Shown here in pieces: positions 7,344-20,378 of a stretch of 64,000 nt of DNA (the stretch's first letter is position 1; every line of letters starts with the position of its first letter). The stretch is from Paucibacter sp. DJ2R-2. Its GTDB lineage: Bacteria; Pseudomonadota; Gammaproteobacteria; Burkholderiales; Burkholderiaceae_C. The notes under the pieces are model-generated. The model had not been told where the DNA came from, ran no database searches, and saw nothing but the letters and a program-made list of their open reading frames with translations. The translations under genes and the position numbers were made by a program. The stretch is taken from contig NZ_JAJIRT010000006.1 in assembly GCF_025717675.1 (NCBI RefSeq), forward strand, positions 1-64,000. Direction: 5' to 3'.

Positions 7344-9940
7344 CACCAATCCTCCTTGACCGCTTGCACCGCCTGCTGGGCCACGGCCCGGTAACCCGCC
7401 AAGAGCGAGGCCAGCACGCCGGCCACGAACACGGCGGCCAGCAGGGCAGCGAGGCGCCAGCCGGGCAGGCTCAGGTCCATGCTCCAGTGAAAGCTCTGCG
7501 GGTTGACCACCCAGATCAGCACCGCACTCAGGCACAGGCCCAAGGCCAGGCCGGCAATGGCGCCAACGCCGCACAGCAGCACGGCTTCCAAGCCCAGCAA
7601 TCGCAGCACATCGGCGCGTGTGAAGCCCAGATGCAGCAGCAGGCCGAACTCGCGCCGCCGCGCCAGGGTCTGGGCCGACGCGGCCGCGGCGATGCCGAAC
7701 AGACCGATCGCCAAGGCCACGGCCTGCAGCCAGACGGTGACGGCAAAGCTGCGGTCGAAAATGTGCAAAGAGATGGCGCGCAACTCGCTGACCGCGGCGA
7801 TCTCAAGATCCTGCGGCTCGGCGGCCAGGGCACGCAAGGCCTCGCTGCTGGCTTTGGGGTCGGCACCCGGGGGCAGCCAGAGGTAGAGCTCGGTGACGCG
7901 CAGGTCGCCACTCCAGGCCCGGTAGGCGGACAGCGGCATCAGCACCGCGCCGCTCTGGCGCGCATAGTCGCGCCAGACGCCGCGCACAAACACGGGCAGC
8001 GGTGGCCCGCCCGGCTGCAGGCGCAGCTGCACGGTCTGTCCCGGCCGCAGGCCCTGGGCATCGCGCAGGGCTTCGTTGATGTAGATGGGGGTTAAACGTG
8101 TTTGGCCCGCCGGCGCGGGCGCGAGGGCGCCGGCCAGGGGCAGGCTCTGCTCATCGAGCTCACGCGCTTGCAGGTCCAGCGGATCGGCCCCGGCCGGCAT
8201 GCCGTCGAGCCAGACCTGCTGGCTGCGTTGCAGCCTGATATCGCGGAGCTGAGCGCTGCCCCGTATCGCGTCCACAAGGGCCGGCGGCAGCGGAGCCTGC
8301 TGGCCGGCGCTGCCACGCAGGGCCGAGCGCAGGTAGAGATCGGCCGGCAGCATCTGGCTCAGCCATTGGTTCAGTGAATCGCGGAAGCTGCCCACCATGA
8401 CCAGCATGGCCACCGACAAGCTCAGCGCCACCAGCACGCCGGCCAGGGCCCGGCTGGCCTCGCCGGCCTGGTCGCGGGCGCGCTCGCGCAGCAGCAACAA
8501 GCTCGCCCCGGGCCGGCTCCAGGCTAGCAGCCCCAGGCTCAGGCGCAGCAAGGCGGGCACACAAGCCATGCCGCCGGCCAACACCGCCAGCATGGCGGCA
8601 TAGGCGGCGACCGGAACCCCGGCCAGGGCCGCGGGCCAAGAGATCGGCGGCAGCAAGGCCAGACCCAGGCCCAGCAAGAGCAGGGCCGGGCCCAGCCAGA
8701 CGGGCGGCCCCTCGCTCAATCGCTGGCCCAAGCCCTTGAGCACCTGGGCCACCGGCATGCGCTGCACACTGCGGGCCGGCAGCCAGGCACTGAGCAGGCT
8801 GACCGTCAGGCCCAGGCCGCCGAAGAGCAGGGCGGCCGGCAGCTGCGCGGCACTGAACTGCAGGGCCGGTCGCACACCACTGATGGCGGCCAGGCCCAGA
8901 TCGCTGCCCAGCACCCGCAGGCCCAGGCCTGCCAACTGCCAGCCGAGCAGCAGGCCCAGGGCACTGCCGAGCAAGCCCAGCAGCAGCCCCTCCAGCAAGA
9001 CCAGTGCCGAGCGCTCACGCGCACTCATGCCCAGCACGCCGAGCAGCGCCCATTGCGGCAGGCGTTGGGCCACGGACAGAGAAATCACGGCAAACACCAG
9101 AAAACTGCCGGTGAACAAAGCCATCAGCGAGAGCACGCCGAGGTTGACGCGGTAGGCCTGCGTCAGCCGGCCCAGGCGGGCGCTCTCGTCGGCCGGCGGC
9201 GTGGCGCTCAAGCCCGCTGGCAGGCGCTGGCGAGCCAGCCACTCGCTCGGCGAGACACCGGGGGCCAGGCGCAGGTCCACCCGATCGAGCTGCCCCAAAC
9301 GGCCGAACAAGACCTGGGCGGCGGCGATGTCCACCACCGCCCGCGGCGGCCCGCCGTCCGGGCTGCTCGGGCCGATGCGAAGGTCCAGGCTCTGCACCTG
9401 GCCGCTGTCGCTGCTGGCGGCGCGCAGGCGCAAGACCTGACCCTCGGCACCGGCCGGCCCGAGGCGGCGCAGCAGCGCGGCATTGGGGAAGACGCGGCCC
9501 GGGTCCAGCCCATCCAGCGGCGAGGCCAGGCGCGGCAGCAGATCGGGGTTGATGGGCCCCGCCTGCAGCATGTCCAGGCCGATCACGGTGACGTTGAAAG
9601 GCTGGCCCTTGGCATCAAGGGCTTGCGCCTGGCCGCCCAGCACCGGCGAGGCCTGCGCCACCTCGGGCAGGCCGGCGATCTGGGCATAAGCGTCTTCCTG
9701 GACGGTGCCGCCGGGCGCGCGCAGGACCAAGTCGGGCTGGCCATTGAGGCTGGCCGCGGCGCTGCCGAACTCGGCCAGGGCAGCTCCGTTCAGCAGATGC
9801 ACGCCGTAGGACAGGGCCACGCCCAGCGCGATGGCCAGCAGAGCCAAGGCCTGGCGCCCGGCCTGGTGGCGCAGAGCCGGCCAGGACAGGAAGCGCAGCC
9901 AGGCGATCAGGGCGCGCGGGCTCAAGGCGTGGGGGGTCAA
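7343..9940 (-). CDS. ABC transporter permease with two FtsX domains (AttFG-like)
   Basis: The 865-residue inner-membrane protein has the fused layout of two FtsX/MacB-type permease halves. An N-terminal membrane helix (ALLAIALGVALSYGVHLLNG) is followed by a periplasmic domain, then clustered membrane helices around residues 265-500, a second periplasmic domain and three final helices. The last of these (LAALLAAVFVAGVLASLLAG) precedes the C-terminus. Such permeases usually move lipids, lipoproteins or peptides out of the inner membrane. Its start overlaps the ATPase stop by four bases, and its stop overlaps the start of the lipocalin-like gene. Confidence 0.88.
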   Translation of the reverse strand: MTPHALSPRALIAWLRFLSWPALRHQAGRQALALLAIALGVALSYGVHLLNGAALAEFGSAAASLNGQPDLVLRAPGGTVQEDAYAQIAGLPEVAQASPVLGGQAQALDAKGQPFNVTVIGLDMLQAGPINPDLLPRLASPLDGLDPGRVFPNAALLRRLGPAGAEGQVLRLRAASSDSGQVQSLDLRIGPSSPDGGPPRAVVDIAAAQVLFGRLGQLDRVDLRLAPGVSPSEWLARQRLPAGLSATPPADESARLGRLTQAYRVNLGVLSLMALFTGSFLVFAVISLSVAQRLPQWALLGVLGMSARERSALVLLEGLLLGLLGSALGLLLGWQLAGLGLRVLGSDLGLAAISGVRPALQFSAAQLPAALLFGGLGLTVSLLSAWLPARSVQRMPVAQVLKGLGQRLSEGPPVWLGPALLLLGLGLALLPPISWPAALAGVPVAAYAAMLAVLAGGMACVPALLRLSLGLLAWSRPGASLLLLRERARDQAGEASRALAGVLVALSLSVAMLVMVGSFRDSLNQWLSQMLPADLYLRSALRGSAGQQAPLPPALVDAIRGSAQLRDIRLQRSQQVWLDGMPAGADPLDLQARELDEQSLPLAGALAPAPAGQTRLTPIYINEALRDAQGLRPGQTVQLRLQPGGPPLPVFVRGVWRDYARQSGAVLMPLSAYRAWSGDLRVTELYLWLPPGADPKASSEALRALAAEPQDLEIAAVSELRAISLHIFDRSFAVTVWLQAVALAIGLFGIAAAASAQTLARRREFGLLLHLGFTRADVLRLLGLEAVLLCGVGAIAGLALGLCLSAVLIWVVNPQSFHWSMDLSLPGWRLAALLAAVFVAGVLASLLAGYRAVAQQAVQAVKEDW

Positions 9941-10605
9941 GGCGAGGCGGCGCTCATCATCAGGTCTTCCAGGCGCAGGCAGCGGTCGGCCCGCTCGGCG
10001 GCCCGCTCGGAGTGCGTGACCAGCAAGCAGGCCGCGCCCTGGGCATGGACCTGATCCAGCAGCAGGTCGAGCACGGCGCTGGCACTGCGGCTGTCCAGAT
10101 TGCCGGTCGGCTCATCGGCCAGCACCAGGGCCGGCTTGTGCACCAGCGCCCGGGCAATCGCCACCCGCTGCAGCTGGCCGCCCGAGAGCTGGCGCGGCAG
10201 GCGCTCGGCCAGATGGCCCAGGCTCACCGCCTCCAGCATCTCCTGCACCCGGGCCGCGTCGGGCCGCTGCAGCAGCAAAAGCGGCAGGGCGACGTTGTCC
10301 CGCACGCTCAGATAGGGCAGGACATGGAAGGCCTGGAACACAAAGCCGAGCTGAGCTCGGCGCAGGCGGGCGCGCTCACCTTCGTTCAGGCTGCCCAGGT
10401 TCTGGCCCAGCAGCTGGATGCTGCCGGCGTCCACCTCGTCCAGGCCGGCCAGGCAGTTCAGCAAAGTGCTTTTGCCCGAGCCCGATTCGCCCAGCAGGGC
10501 GACCAGCTCGCCGCGCCGCAAGAGCAGGTCGATGCCGGCGAACACCGGCGTGGCGCCATAGCTCTTGGCAATGCCCCGGGCCAGCAGCAGCGGCAGCTCG
10601 GTCAT
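9937..10605 (-). CDS. ABC transporter ATP-binding protein (AttE/LolD-like)
   Basis: A complete 222-residue nucleotide-binding subunit. It has Walker [10 protein letters not shown] at residues 39-47, signature [15 protein letters not shown], Walker [13 protein letters not shown] and a switch histidine in LVTHSE. It powers the FtsX-type permease encoded downstream, with which it overlaps by four bases. The frame is open far upstream, but the ATG at 10605 gives the canonical N-terminus and overlaps the miaA stop as ATGA, so the gene is coupled to miaA. Confidence 0.92.
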   Translation of the reverse strand: MTELPLLLARGIAKSYGATPVFAGIDLLLRRGELVALLGESGSGKSTLLNCLAGLDEVDAGSIQLLGQNLGSLNEGERARLRRAQLGFVFQAFHVLPYLSVRDNVALPLLLLQRPDAARVQEMLEAVSLGHLAERLPRQLSGGQLQRVAIARALVHKPALVLADEPTGNLDSRSASAVLDLLLDQVHAQGAACLLVTHSERAAERADRCLRLEDLMMSAASP

Positions 10606-11564
10606 GTCACGGGCTCCGCGGCATCGGCCTGCAGGATTTTTTGCAGCAGGGCCAGCACCTGGATCTGCGCTTGCGGGTGATCGCAGGCCACGATCTGGCG
10701 CTTCGGCATGCTGCGCAGCCAGGTGATCTGACGTTTGGCCAGCTGGCGCGTGGCGGCGCTGCCGCGCTCGGCCAGGCTGCTGAAATCGCCGCTGTCCAGC
10801 GCTTCCCAGCTTTGGCGGTAGCCGACGCAGCGCATGGACGGCAGGTCCAGGCTCAGGTCGCCGCGCGCGCGCAGGGCTTTCACTTCCTCGACCAGGCCGT
10901 CCTTCAGCATTTGCTCGAAGCGCTGGTCCAGGCGGCGATGCAGCCAGGCACGGTCGCTCGGCTCCAGCGAGATCAAGGGCCAATCGACCCCCTGGCTGCG
11001 CTGCTGGTGCAACTCGCTCATCGGCCGGCCAGCCAGCTGGCAGACCTCGAGCGCGCGCTGGATGCGCTGGGAATCGAGCGGCGCCAGGCGCGCAGCCGTG
11101 GCGGGGTCAAGTCTTGCCAGCTCCTCGTGCAAGGCCGGCCAGCCGAGTCGGGCGGCGCGCTCATCAATCTCGCGGCGCAGGCCTTCATCGGCCTGCGGCA
11201 TCTCACTGAGGCCGTCGAACAAGGCCTTGAAATACAGCATGGTGCCGCCGACCAGCAAGGGCAGATGGCCGCGCGCCAGGATCTCATCGCTCAAGCGCCG
11301 CGCCGAAGCCACGAACTGCGCAGCCGAATAGGCTTCGGTCGGCTCGATGACATCGATCAGATGGTGGGGCACGGACGCGAGCTCGGCCCGCGTCGGCTTG
11401 GCCGTGCCGATGTCCATGCCGCGGTAGACCAAGGCCGAATCGACGCTGATGATCTCGACCGGCAGGAACTCGGCCGCGGCCAGGGCCGCCGCCGTCTTGC
11501 CCGAACCGGTCGGCCCGGCGATGCAGATGGGCCGGTGAAAGCGAGAAAAAGCCGGGGCCGTCAT
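10602..11564 (-). CDS. miaA: tRNA dimethylallyltransferase MiaA
   Basis: It adds a dimethylallyl group to A37 of tRNAs reading UNN codons. The protein has 320 residues, the usual size. The P-loop GPTGSGKT lies at residues 17-24, followed by the family motifs [29 protein letters not shown] and [12 protein letters not shown]. The ATG overlaps the stop of the pseudouridine synthase gene by one base (TGATG), and its stop overlaps the ABC ATPase start. In many betaproteobacteria miaA follows mutL; here the pseudouridine synthase gene is inserted between them. Confidence 0.95.
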   Translation of the reverse strand: MTAPAFSRFHRPICIAGPTGSGKTAAALAAAEFLPVEIISVDSALVYRGMDIGTAKPTRAELASVPHHLIDVIEPTEAYSAAQFVASARRLSDEILARGHLPLLVGGTMLYFKALFDGLSEMPQADEGLRREIDERAARLGWPALHEELARLDPATAARLAPLDSQRIQRALEVCQLAGRPMSELHQQRSQGVDWPLISLEPSDRAWLHRRLDQRFEQMLKDGLVEEVKALRARGDLSLDLPSMRCVGYRQSWEALDSGDFSSLAERGSAATRQLAKRQITWLRSMPKRQIVACDHPQAQIQVLALLQKILQADAAEPVT

Positions 11565-13333
11565 CAGTCGAAACGCTCCCAAGGCGTCAGGAAGCGCCAC
11601 TGGCCGACCGGCAGATTGCCCAGATTGATGCGGCCGATGCGCACACGCTTCAGGCCCACCACCTTGAGTCCGACCTGCTCGCACATGCGGCGGATCTGGC
11701 GCTTGCGGCCCTCGCGCAGCACAAAGCGCAGCTGGTCTTCGTTCTGCCAGCTGACCTTGGCCGGCTTGAGCTTGACGCCGTCGAGCTCCAGGCCATGGTT
11801 GAGCAGGGCCAGGTCTTCGGCCGGCAGGCGGCCGTCTTCGCTCTTGACGCCGTCGCGGCCCTGGTACTCGACCCGCACCAGGTATTCCTTCTCGATGGAC
11901 GAATCCTCACCGATCAGCAGCTTGGCGATGCGACCGTCTTGCGTCAGCACCAGCAGGCCGGTGGAGTCGATGTCCAGGCGGCCGGCCGGGGCCAGGCCGC
12001 GGGTGTGGCCGATGTGGTACTTGATGCCCGAGCTGTCCTCGGTCCAGTGGGTGTCGGTCTTGACCAGCACCGAGGCCGGTTCATAGCCGTCTTCGGCCTG
12101 GCCGGAGACATAACCGATCGGCTTGTGCAAGAGGATGGTGACGCGCTTGGCCTGCTCTTTGTGGGCCAGCGGGTCGATTTCGATCTTGACGTCGGGCGCG
12201 ACACGTTGGCCGAGCACGGCCAGCTTGCCGTCGACGCGCACCCAGCCGGCGGCAATCCATTCATCGGCTTCGCGGCGCGAGGCCAGGCCCAGCACGCCCA
12301 TGTGCTTGGACAGGCGCAGGCCTTCGCTGTTGGCGTCAACGAAGACATCGTCGCGGTCGTCGCCGTCATCGCCTTCGTCGAGCTGGCGGCGCAGCTTGGC
12401 GGCTGCTTCGCGCAGATGGGCAGGCAGTTGCTCACCGGCGCGGTGTTGGGCGGCGTTCGGCCGGCTGTTCTGCTGACCGTACTGCTGGCTGTCGGGCCGG
12501 GGCCCCTGGCCGAAACCAGGGCGCGGGCCGCTTGCGCAGCGCTGATCCTGGCGCGGTTCGCGGTAGCCCTCGCGGTTGGCTTCGCGGCCACCGCCAAAGT
12601 CACCCGGACCTCGGTCATGGCGCGGCTCCTGCGCATAGCTGGGCCGCTGGCCTTGCCAACGGTCTTCACGCGGGCCGGGGCCGCCGCGCTCGCTCGGATG
12701 ACGTTGTTGCTGAGCTTGGTTGTAGCCGCCCGACTGGGGCCGCTGTTGGCCCTGGCCCTGACCTTGCCCATAGGCGGGGCGACGATCGTCAAAGCGCGGG
12801 CGCTGCTCGTCGCGGCCATAGCCGCCACCGCCACCACCTTGCGGACGTGAGTCACGTGAATCGCGCGGGTCGCGTTGATCGCGATAGTCCGGCCGGCCTT
12901 GCGGGCCGCCGCGCGGGTCGAAGCGCGGGCCCTCATTGCGAGCATCGGGACGGCCCTCATGGCGACCCTCATGCCGGCTCTCGAAACGCGGGCCCTCATT
13001 GCGCCAACCGTCGCGTGCCGGCGGGCGTTGCTGGCCCGGGCCGCCGCGGCCGGGGCCGCCTTGATAGCCGCCGCCCTGGGGCGCCGGGCGGTCGCCACGC
13101 GGGCGGTCAAAACTGGCTCGCTCGGGCGGGCGACCGGGCCGGTCTTGCTCGCCACGGCGCTGCTCGAACTGGGCCTGGCGTTGCTCGCGTTCGGTCTTGG
13201 CAGCCTCGAGGCTCTGGCGCGGGCGCGACACGCCCTTGCCGCGGATCGGCGCTCGCCGTTCGCCATCGGCATTGCGTTTGTTGCTGGAACCGGGCGGGCC
13301 TGCAGTCTTCTTGTTGAGTTTCAAAGTGGCCAT
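11564..13333 (-). CDS. RsuA/RluF-type rRNA pseudouridine synthase with a long disordered N-terminus
   Basis: The C-terminal 250 residues are a complete small-subfamily pseudouridine synthase. An S4 domain ([20 protein letters not shown], from about residue 338) precedes the catalytic domain, which has [18 protein letters not shown], the catalytic aspartate in [12 protein letters not shown] (about 452) and [11 protein letters not shown]. The first 330 residues are low-complexity and rich in Gly, Arg, Gln, Pro and Asp, with RGG- and RPxYxxQ-like repeats, so they are probably disordered and RNA-binding. The exact rRNA position (RluB or RluF type) cannot be decided by eye. It lies 61 bases after mutL in the same direction and is coupled to miaA. 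Confidence 0.87.
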   Translation of the reverse strand: MATLKLNKKTAGPPGSSNKRNADGERRAPIRGKGVSRPRQSLEAAKTEREQRQAQFEQRRGEQDRPGRPPERASFDRPRGDRPAPQGGGYQGGPGRGGPGQQRPPARDGWRNEGPRFESRHEGRHEGRPDARNEGPRFDPRGGPQGRPDYRDQRDPRDSRDSRPQGGGGGGYGRDEQRPRFDDRRPAYGQGQGQGQQRPQSGGYNQAQQQRHPSERGGPGPREDRWQGQRPSYAQEPRHDRGPGDFGGGREANREGYREPRQDQRCASGPRPGFGQGPRPDSQQYGQQNSRPNAAQHRAGEQLPAHLREAAAKLRRQLDEGDDGDDRDDVFVDANSEGLRLSKHMGVLGLASRREADEWIAAGWVRVDGKLAVLGQRVAPDVKIEIDPLAHKEQAKRVTILLHKPIGYVSGQAEDGYEPASVLVKTDTHWTEDSSGIKYHIGHTRGLAPAGRLDIDSTGLLVLTQDGRIAKLLIGEDSSIEKEYLVRVEYQGRDGVKSEDGRLPAEDLALLNHGLELDGVKLKPAKVSWQNEDQLRFVLREGRKRQIRRMCEQVGLKVVGLKRVRIGRINLGNLPVGQWRFLTPWERFD

Positions 13334-13394
13334 GATGCCTCCGGGTTTCCGTCAAAGAGAAAAGAGCGATCGTGGGCTGCGCTGCCAAAAGGCC

Positions 13395-15323
13395 TCAGCG
13401 CCCACGCAGGAAAAGGGCGTCGAGCTCGCGCATGCTGAGCTGGCGCCAGGTCGGGCGGCCATGATTGCATTGATCGGCGCGCTCGGTGCGCTCCATATCA
13501 CGCAACAAGGCATTCATTTCGTCCAGGCTGAGCTGGCGGTTGGCGCGCACGGCGCCGTGGCAGGCCATGGTGGCCAGGATCTCGTGCTGGGCGCGCTCGA
13601 TCGCATGGCTGGCGTCGAACTGGGCCAGCTCGGCCAGCACGCCGCGCGCCAGTTCCACGACATCGCCGCCGGCCAGGGCCGCCGGGCGTGCCCGCACCGC
13701 CAGCATCTTGGCCGACAGCGGCGCCACATCGAGGCCCAGGCGATTCAAGGCCTCGGCATGCGCTTCGGCCGTGGCAATTTCCTGGGCCGTGGCGGCAAAG
13801 GTGACCGGGATCAAGAGCGGTTGCGATTCGATCGCCGCAGCACCGAGGCTGGCTTTCAGGCGCTCGTAGACCACGCGCTCGTGGGCGGCATGCATATCGA
13901 CGATGACCAGGCCCTGGGCGTTCTCGGCCAGCACATAGACGCCCTGGATCTGAGCGATGGCCCGGCCGAGCGGCCAGTCGTGGTCAGGCAAAGGAGACAG
14001 CGGAGCGGGCGCCTGCTGGATAGGCTGAGGGCCAGGTCTTGCCTGGGCCGGCACACTTTGGCCGTAAAGCGCCGCCACTTCGGCCAGGCCCAGCGAAGCC
14101 TGGCTGTTGCTGCGCCAGCTGGGCGTGCCGCTGTAGAGCGGCGCCTGGGCTTCCTCGGCCCGCGCGGCAGCGGCAGCCGGGGCATTGAACCAAACCGGCG
14201 GCGAACCGGGTGCCGGGCGATGGCCGGGCACCTCGGCGGCGGCCGACTGAGCCACCAGCGCCTCGCTCACGGCGGGCTCGGCCGAACGCGAAGCCGCCAG
14301 CGCGTCCTGCACCGCATAGCGCACCTTCTGGTGCATCTCGCGGCCGTCACGGAAACGAACCTCGATCTTGGTCGGGTGCACATTGACATCGACCCGGTCG
14401 GGCGCGATCTCGATGAACAGCACATAGCAGGGCTGGCGGTGGCCGTGCAGCACGTCTTCGTACGCCGAGCGGATGCCGTGCGCAATCAGCTTGTCGCGCA
14501 CATAGCGGCCGTTGACATAGACGTACTGCATGTCGGCGCGGCTGCGCGCGGCCTCAGGCAGGCCGGCGCGTCCGTAGATGCGCAGCGGGCCGCTCTCGGC
14601 ATAGACCGCGCGGCTCTCGGCCATGAACTCGGTGCCCAGCACATCGGCCAGGCGCGCTTCCGAGCTGCCGGCACGCCATTGCTCGACAAGCTTGCCCTCA
14701 TGCCAGACGGTGAAGCCGACATCGGGCCGGGCCAGGGCATGGCGACGCACCGACTCCACGCAGTGCGCGAGCTCGGTGGCGTCGGTCTTCAAGAATTTGC
14801 GCCGCGCCGGCGTGCTGAAGAAGAGCTCGCGCACCTCCACGCTGGTGCCACGCGAGCGGGCGGCCGGCACCAGCTCGCCCGAGCGGGCGTCCAGGCGGTG
14901 GGCATGGGCCGCGCCTTCGAAACGGCTGGCCACCGCCATCTCGGCCACCGAGGAAATGGCGGCCAGAGCCTCACCGCGGAAACCCATGGTGGCCACCGAC
15001 TCCAGCTCGTCCAGCGAGCGGATCTTGCTGGTGGCATGGCGCTTGAGCGCCAGCGGCAACTCTTCGACCGGGATGCCCAGGCCGTCGTCTTCCACCACGA
15101 TGGCGCGCACGCCGCCGGCCATCAGCTTGACCTGGATCTGCGCGGCGCCGGCGTCGAGCGCGTTGTCCACCAACTCGCGCACGACTGAGGCCGGGCGCTC
15201 CACCACCTCGCCGGCAGCGATCTGGCTGATCAGTTCATCGGGGAGTTCGCGGATGGCGCGGCGCGGAGCCGAGGGCAGGGCCGGTGCAGCAGACAAGAAA
15301 GGCTCGGGGGCGGATACATCCAT
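13395..15323 (-). CDS. mutL: DNA mismatch repair protein MutL (endonuclease-type)
   Basis: The 642-residue MutL has the N-terminal GHKL ATPase: the catalytic glutamate in RELVDNALDAG near residue 50, then DDGLGI, and GFRGEALAAISSV. A proline-rich linker (about 350-440) leads to the C-terminal dimerisation domain. That domain contains DMHAAHERVVYE at residues 476-487, which fits the metal-binding endonuclease motif DxHA(x)2E(x)4E of MutH-independent MutLs, and a late CNHGRPT. It should therefore nick DNA itself. The ATG at 15323 is the first good start. It heads a long minus-strand gene set. Confidence 0.95.
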   Translation of the reverse strand: MDVSAPEPFLSAAPALPSAPRRAIRELPDELISQIAAGEVVERPASVVRELVDNALDAGAAQIQVKLMAGGVRAIVVEDDGLGIPVEELPLALKRHATSKIRSLDELESVATMGFRGEALAAISSVAEMAVASRFEGAAHAHRLDARSGELVPAARSRGTSVEVRELFFSTPARRKFLKTDATELAHCVESVRRHALARPDVGFTVWHEGKLVEQWRAGSSEARLADVLGTEFMAESRAVYAESGPLRIYGRAGLPEAARSRADMQYVYVNGRYVRDKLIAHGIRSAYEDVLHGHRQPCYVLFIEIAPDRVDVNVHPTKIEVRFRDGREMHQKVRYAVQDALAASRSAEPAVSEALVAQSAAAEVPGHRPAPGSPPVWFNAPAAAAARAEEAQAPLYSGTPSWRSNSQASLGLAEVAALYGQSVPAQARPGPQPIQQAPAPLSPLPDHDWPLGRAIAQIQGVYVLAENAQGLVIVDMHAAHERVVYERLKASLGAAAIESQPLLIPVTFAATAQEIATAEAHAEALNRLGLDVAPLSAKMLAVRARPAALAGGDVVELARGVLAELAQFDASHAIERAQHEILATMACHGAVRANRQLSLDEMNALLRDMERTERADQCNHGRPTWRQLSMRELDALFLRGR

Positions 15324-15350
15324 GCGCCTATTGTAAGAAGGGGCAGGCCC

Positions 15351-16178
15351 TCAAGACGGCAAGGTGGCCAGGAAGGCGGCCAAAGCCGTGTTGAAAGCCT
15401 CGGGCGCCTCCAGCGAGGGCAGGTGGGCCACGCCCGGCAGGACGGTGCGGCGGGCGCCGGCCATGCGAGTCACCATGGCCTCGCAGCGCGGGAAAAAGTA
15501 GCCGAGGTCCAAGTCACCCCAGAGCAGCTCGCTGGGCGCGCTGATGTGCTCCAGGCGCGGCCAGATGGTCGGGGCTTCGAGCGCCGTGCCGGGCGGCGTG
15601 GCGCGCAGCATGCGTTCGTCCATGTCCAGAAACAGGGCACGAGCGGCGCCGCCGACGCGGCCCTCGGTGCTGCTGGGGCCGTCGAGCCACAAGGCGGCCA
15701 GGGCCCGGTTGGCGCCTGCCACATCACCGGCGTCCATGGCGGCATCGGCAGCAGCGTCCATGGCCAGCTCGCGTTCATTGAGCACAGGGGCCGGTCCTCC
15801 GGTCACCGACGGCGCCACCAGAAAGAGCCCGGCGACACGCTCGGGCCGGTCCAGAGCGGCCTCAAGGGCCAGGCGTCCGCCCAGGGAGCAGCCCACCAGC
15901 ACCGCCCGGCTCAGGCCGGCCGCGTCCAGCACGTCCCACAGATCGGCCAGGTGGGAATACTCGCTAGCCGCTTCGATCCGAGCCTGGCCGTAGCCGCGGC
16001 GGTCATAGGCCAGCACAGTGCGCTCGGCCGCAAAAGCCTGCAGCTGCTGCAACCAGAGCCGGTGATCGCAGACGCCGGCATGCAAAAACACCAGCGGCGG
16101 CAGGCTGGAGCTGGCATGGCGCAAGAGCAGGCAGGGCAGTTGGGCGCCGTTTACGGGGATCCAGGTCAGAGAATTCAT
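15351..16178 (-). CDS. Alpha/beta-fold hydrolase
   Basis: A 275-residue soluble hydrolase of the esterase/haloperoxidase type. The oxyanion region is LVFLHAGVCDHR. The nucleophile is Ser98 in GCSLGG, the acid is probably in the LLWGDLDLGY loop, and the histidine is in GVAHLPSLEAPE near the C-terminus. The substrate is unknown. The ATG at 16178 starts a normal-length protein, although the frame is open much further upstream. The gene diverges from the DedA gene, with about 100 bases between. Confidence 0.85.
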   Translation of the reverse strand: MNSLTWIPVNGAQLPCLLLRHASSSLPPLVFLHAGVCDHRLWLQQLQAFAAERTVLAYDRRGYGQARIEAASEYSHLADLWDVLDAAGLSRAVLVGCSLGGRLALEAALDRPERVAGLFLVAPSVTGGPAPVLNERELAMDAAADAAMDAGDVAGANRALAALWLDGPSSTEGRVGGAARALFLDMDERMLRATPPGTALEAPTIWPRLEHISAPSELLWGDLDLGYFFPRCEAMVTRMAGARRTVLPGVAHLPSLEAPEAFNTALAAFLATLPS

Positions 16179-16280
16179 GGGGTGCAAGTTGGCAGCGAGG
16201 CTGTGAAGCGCTGATTCTGACCCGGCGCGCGGTCCCGGGCCCTCCGCAGCGGTCATCAAGCGCCCGCATAATCCGCCGCC

Positions 16281-16928
16281 ATGGAATTCCTCAGCTTCTT
16301 GATCGACTTCATCGTCCATGTGGACAAGCACATCGCCGCTTTTGTGGCGACTTACGGCGCCTGGGTCTATGCCCTGCTGTTCCTGATTCTCTTTGTCGAG
16401 ACCGGAGTGGTGGTGATGCCCTTTCTGCCCGGCGACTCCTTGCTCTTTGTCGTCGGTGCGCTGTGCGGTGCGGGCCTGATCAATCTGCCCATGGTGCTGG
16501 TGGTGATGCTGGTAGCGGCCATTCTGGGCGACCAGTGCAACTACATGATCGGGCGCTATTTCGGCCCCAAGGTCTTCCAGTGGGAACAGTCGCGCTTCTT
16601 CAACCGGCGCGCGTTTGACGCAGCCCATGAGTTCTACGAGCGCCACGGCGGCATCACCATCGTAGTGGCCCGTTTCATGCCGTTTGTGCGCACCTTCGCG
16701 CCCTTTGTGGCCGGCGTGGCGGCCATGAGTCGGGCCAAGTTCACCGCCTACAACGTCGGCGGCGCTCTGCTCTGGGTGCTGAGCATCACCTTGCTTGGCT
16801 ACGCCTTTGGCAACCTGGCCTGGGTGCAGGCAAATTTCTCCAAGATCATCTGGGCCATGATTCTGATCCCCGGCGTGATCGCCATTGCCGGCGGCCTGAA
16901 GGCACGCAGGACCAAAGCACAGGGCTGA
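16281..16928 (+). CDS. DedA family membrane protein
   Basis: The 215-residue protein matches the DedA/YqjA family of proton-dependent lipid transporters or flippases in the inner membrane. Family signatures are FVETGVVVMPFLPGDSLLF, the charged stretch GDQCNYMIGRYFG and the arginine-containing ARFMPFVRTFAPFVAG re-entrant motif. There are about five membrane segments and a basic C-terminal tail. The ATG at 16281 follows a short leader, and the gene is close (46 bases) to the tricorn-like protease gene, possibly co-transcribed. Confidence 0.9.
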   Translation: MEFLSFLIDFIVHVDKHIAAFVATYGAWVYALLFLILFVETGVVVMPFLPGDSLLFVVGALCGAGLINLPMVLVVMLVAAILGDQCNYMIGRYFGPKVFQWEQSRFFNRRAFDAAHEFYERHGGITIVVARFMPFVRTFAPFVAGVAAMSRAKFTAYNVGGALLWVLSITLLGYAFGNLAWVQANFSKIIWAMILIPGVIAIAGGLKARRTKAQG

Positions 16929-16974
16929 ACGCCCCCCCACGCCATCTCCTTTTCTCTCTTGAAAGCCTGCTGCC

Positions 16975-20367
<3,393 letters not shown>

Positions 20368-20378
20368 TTGCTGAAAGT

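Noticed and set aside
12300-13330. Repetitive DNA in the pseudouridine synthase gene as a possible tandem repeat or CRISPR
   Set aside because: The repetition follows from Gly/Arg/Gln codons. There are no fixed-length repeats and spacers.
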